NCBI RefSeq assembly: GCF_030151805.1
Contig: NZ_JASLCN010000460.1
Location: 1-7,434 of the forward strand
Length of the DNA stretch: 7,434 nucleotides
From: Fluviicola sp.
Lineage (GTDB): Bacteria; Bacteroidota; Bacteroidia; Flavobacteriales_D; Crocinitomicaceae
Direction: 5' to 3'
The position numbers and the translations under genes are program-made. Numbering within the stretch: position 1 is the first letter of the stretch; each line of letters begins with the position of its first letter. The notes below the pieces were generated by a model. That model searched no databases. It saw nothing but the letters and a program-made list of their open reading frames with translations, and had not been told where the DNA came from. This document shows positions 5,083-7,434 of the stretch, one piece after another.

Positions 5083-6482
5083 AAAAGAATTTGATCACAT
5101 TACTATGCGGACTTTTAGCAGGATTTCCGGTTGTTGGTCAGGGAGAAGCGTTATTCAAGGCCAAGTGCAATACCTGTCATGCGGTAGATAAAAACTCCAC
5201 CGGTCCGATGCTGAAAGGGGTGAAAGCAAAATGGAACGATGCCGGAGAAGGCGCTTTGCTTTACGAATGGGTAAAAGATTCTAAAAAACTGATTCTTAGC
5301 GGGAAAAGTAAAATGGCTTTGGCAATCCAGGATTTTTCCAAAACAGATATGTCCCCGCAACAAGCTACTCCGGAAGAAGTAGATCAGATTTTGGATTACG
5401 TGGACAGTTACACTCCGCCACCACCACCAGCACCGGGAAAAGAAAATCCGGGAGATCCGGTTGAGCTTCTTCCCGATTATCATAGCAACCTGACGATTTT
5501 TTACGCATTGATCGGGTTGATTGTTGTGTTGCTGATTGCGATAATTCTCATGAGTAGCTCTATTCTGACCTTTGTGAAATCCGACTTATTCAAAGCAAAA
5601 CTGAAAGAAGAAGAAAATAAAAAAGATTCCGGAGGATTGACCAACCTGGTACTCATCATTGTTGGGTTGGGAACACTGTTTATACCGAATGATGTGTTGG
5701 CTCTTTCAACACCGGATATGACTGATCCGACGCAATTGGAAATGCCTTGGCTAAAGGTGGAGAATGTAGACATCTATATTCTGATCTGCATCAATATCGT
5801 ACTGCTTTTAGTAGTCATTTACCTCCGAAATCTGTTTAATAGTTTCTATTACATGGTTTACAAGCGGAAGGAAAAGAAAGTGAAAGAAAAACACGGGAAA
5901 GTATCTAAAATCCTGGTTGATTCCGTTCCGATCGAAGAAGAAGCAAGTATTTTGATGGATCACGAATACGACGGAATCCGGGAATTGGACAACAACCTTC
6001 CGCCCTGGTGGGTTTGGGGATTCTATCTGACGATTCTGTTTGCTGTAGGATACATTTTGTATTATCATGTCTTCAACGGTCCTTCTCAGCTTACGGAATA
6101 CAACAACTCCATGACCCAGGCTCAAAAGGAAATCGACGCATATCTGAAAGAAGCTGCCATGAATGTGGATGAAAACAATGTAACCTTGTTAACCGATCCG
6201 GCAGATCTTGACAAGGGAAAATCATTGTTTCAGGCCAATTGTGCCACATGTCATAAAGACGGAAGCGGAGATATCGGCCCGAACCTGACGGACAATTATT
6301 GGCTCTACGGAAACGATATCAAAGATGTCTTCGGAACGATCAAGAACGGAACTTCTAACGGAATGCCGGAACACGCTTCCAAATTGAACCCGATTCAGCT
6401 TCAGGACGTCGCATCTTATGTGTTAAGTTTAAAATACATCCCGGGTAAAGAGCCGCAAGGAACAGAATATCCAAAAAAATAA
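5079..6482 (+). CDS. ccoP: CcoP, cytochrome c subunit III of cbb3 oxidase, with extra N-terminal cytochrome c module
   Basis: This subunit carries electrons from donor cytochromes to CcoO. At 467 residues it is longer than the usual CcoP of about 300. Order: signal peptide (about 1-20, VVGQ); cytochrome c domain with C30-x-x-C33-H34 and probable axial Met M91; proline linker TPPPPPAPG (112-120); membrane helices at about 138-159, 188-203 and 231-250; a charged cytoplasmic segment; the CcoP signature HEYDGIRELDNNLPPWW (295-311); a membrane helix to about 330; and a second cytochrome c domain with C388-x-x-C391-H392 and M429 (NGMPEH). The classical protein has both heme domains after the single helix; here one lies at each end. 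The N-terminal domain (GP-L-GV-KW, then LYEWV, SGKSKMA, a Met before EEVDQILDYV) resembles cytochrome domains of alternative complex III (ActA/ActE), by recollection rather than search. Its start overlaps the ccoQ stop by four bases, so the two are probably coupled. Confidence 0.93.
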   Translation: MKKNLITLLCGLLAGFPVVGQGEALFKAKCNTCHAVDKNSTGPMLKGVKAKWNDAGEGALLYEWVKDSKKLILSGKSKMALAIQDFSKTDMSPQQATPEEVDQILDYVDSYTPPPPPAPGKENPGDPVELLPDYHSNLTIFYALIGLIVVLLIAIILMSSSILTFVKSDLFKAKLKEEENKKDSGGLTNLVLIIVGLGTLFIPNDVLALSTPDMTDPTQLEMPWLKVENVDIYILICINIVLLLVVIYLRNLFNSFYYMVYKRKEKKVKEKHGKVSKILVDSVPIEEEASILMDHEYDGIRELDNNLPPWWVWGFYLTILFAVGYILYYHVFNGPSQLTEYNNSMTQAQKEIDAYLKEAAMNVDENNVTLLTDPADLDKGKSLFQANCATCHKDGSGDIGPNLTDNYWLYGNDIKDVFGTIKNGTSNGMPEHASKLNPIQLQDVASYVLSLKYIPGKEPQGTEYPKK

Positions 6483-6487
6483 TATCG

Positions 6488-6515
6488 AAGTCTGTCCTCG
6501 CGGGCAGACTTTTTT
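6488..6515 (+). terminator. intrinsic terminator between ccoP and ccoG
   Basis: The arms AAGTCTGTCC (6488-6497) and GGGCAGACTT (6502-6511) form a 10-bp stem with one U-G wobble in plus-strand RNA, a TCGC loop and a run of six T (6510-6515). It starts six bases after the ccoP stop and ends five bases before the ccoG ATG, so it would stop most transcripts after the structural genes. Any read-through message would carry the hairpin against the ccoG ribosome site. On the minus strand no T-run follows directly, so it acts in the plus direction. Confidence 0.85.
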
Positions 6516-6520
6516 CAATT

Positions 6521-7434
6521 ATGGAAGATTTCAGAGATCATATCGCAACAGTTAACGAGCAAGGAAAGCGCGTTTGGGTTTACCCGAAAAAACCAAGTGG
6601 ACGTTTGACCAACAGGCGCAAGCTGGTTAGTTATTCCCTGCTGATCTTTTTGCTTGCCGCACCGTGGATTCAGGTAAATGGCAGCCAGTTGCTCGAATTC
6701 AACATTCTGGAACGCAAGTTCAGCATCTTCGGAGCTACCTTCTGGCCGCAGGATTTTTACATCTTCGCCATTTTACTGGTCATCGGAATTGTTTTCGTCA
6801 TTCTCTTCACCATTATCTACGGCCGGATTTTCTGCGGATGGATTTGCCCCCAAACCATTTTCATGGAATTCGTTTTCCGGCAGGTTGAATATTGGATTGA
6901 CGGAGACTGGAACCATCAGAAAGCTTTGGACAAAGCACCCTGGAATGCAAAAAAATGGGGAAAACGCATTTTGAAACACGGAGTTTTCTGGCTGATTTCC
7001 TTTGTGATCGCCAATGTGTTTTTAGCTTACATCATCGGATCCAAAGAATTGCTCCGCATCCAAACAGAACCATTGAGTCAGCATATCGGCGGGTTTAGTG
7101 CAATCATCGTTTTCACGACCCTGTTCTATTTCGTGTTTTCCTATTTAAGAGAACAGGTTTGCACAACGATTTGTCCTTATGGAAGATTACAAGGTGTTTT
7201 ACTCGACAAAAACTCCATGGTTGTGGCATACGATCATGTGCGTGGCGAACAACGGGCGAAGTTTAAGAAGAATGAAAACCGTCCGGAAACCGGGAAAGGA
7301 GATTGTATTGATTGCCATCAGTGCGTTCATGTATGTCCAACGGGTATTGATATCCGGAATGGAACGCAGCTCGAATGCGTGAATTGTACTGCTTGTATTG
7401 ATGCTTGTGATACGATGATGGACGGAGTTGGTTT
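6521..7434 (+). CDS. ccoG: CcoG (FixG/RdxA family) cbb3 oxidase accessory protein, 5' portion (runs off right edge)
   Basis: This polyferredoxin-type membrane protein assists cbb3 oxidase assembly; CcoG has been described as a cupric reductase that prepares copper for the CuB site. The window holds 304 codons and the frame is open at the right edge; full-length members are about 470 residues. The N-terminus (MEDFRDHIAT, then GKRVWVYPKKPSGRL) is typical of Bacteroidota CcoG. Membrane helices lie at about 35-50, 78-100, 155-172 and 192-209. The motif FCGWICPQT (104-112, with C105 and C109) and C214-x3-C218-PYG are the conserved membrane-proximal cysteines. Two ferredoxin-like clusters follow: C262, C265, C268, C272-P, and C286, C289, C292, C296. 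The start is the first ATG after the terminator, and it matches the family N-terminus. No separate promoter was recognised in the 38-bp gap. The C-terminal immunoglobulin-like domain expected in the family lies outside the window. Confidence 0.95.
   Translation, partial: MEDFRDHIATVNEQGKRVWVYPKKPSGRLTNRRKLVSYSLLIFLLAAPWIQVNGSQLLEFNILERKFSIFGATFWPQDFYIFAILLVIGIVFVILFTIIYGRIFCGWICPQTIFMEFVFRQVEYWIDGDWNHQKALDKAPWNAKKWGKRILKHGVFWLISFVIANVFLAYIIGSKELLRIQTEPLSQHIGGFSAIIVFTTLFYFVFSYLREQVCTTICPYGRLQGVLLDKNSMVVAYDHVRGEQRAKFKKNENRPETGKGDCIDCHQCVHVCPTGIDIRNGTQLECVNCTACIDACDTMMDGVG

Overview
The window looks like part of a chromosome from a member of the Bacteroidota, most likely Flavobacteriales. The evidence is a fused CcoN-CcoO oxidase subunit, CcoP and CcoG proteins of the type known in that phylum, near absence of Shine-Dalgarno sequences, and a TAnnTTTG-type promoter element. 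A Fluviicola/Crocinitomicaceae-like source is a guess from overall protein flavour and moderate GC content. It is not proven by the sequence.

Left part (1-2289, all minus strand). Positions 1-778 hold the 5' portion of a secreted protein gene that runs off the left edge; it has a clear signal peptide and no recognised catalytic motif. A region of about 300 bp without a gene (779-1083) follows, with a compact cluster of inverted and direct repeats at 946-1014. Next come an intrinsic terminator (1084-1123) and a complete minimal DEAD-box RNA helicase gene (1186-2289).

Middle (2290-2545). This is the divergent control region between the helicase and the oxidase operon. It contains a perfect 9-bp-arm palindrome with the TGA-N6-TCA geometry of Crp/Fnr-family operators. 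A third half-site with the same T-run lies exactly 22 bp downstream, on the oxidase side.

Right part (2546-7434, all plus strand). This is a cbb3-type cytochrome c oxidase operon: ccoS (maturation), ccoNO (fused catalytic and monoheme subunits), ccoQ (small membrane subunit), ccoP (cytochrome c subunit with an extra N-terminal heme module), then ccoG (polyferredoxin-type assembly factor, cut by the right edge). The first four genes overlap or nearly touch (32-nt overlap, 7-nt gap, 4-nt ATGA overlap), so they should be one transcript. A strong intrinsic terminator sits in the 38-nt gap before ccoG, which suggests that the assembly factor is made at a lower level than the structural subunits.

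Together the operon encodes a high-affinity terminal oxidase. It takes electrons from c-type cytochromes, reduces O2 at the heme b3-CuB site in CcoN and pumps protons. CcoS and CcoG serve cofactor and copper insertion. The most unusual points are the architecture of CcoP (one heme domain at each end of the protein, the N-terminal one resembling cytochrome domains of alternative complex III), the Fnr-like operator, and the repeat cluster at 946-1014. I found no CRISPR, mobile element, tRNA or rRNA, and nothing that looks like a wholly new multi-gene system.
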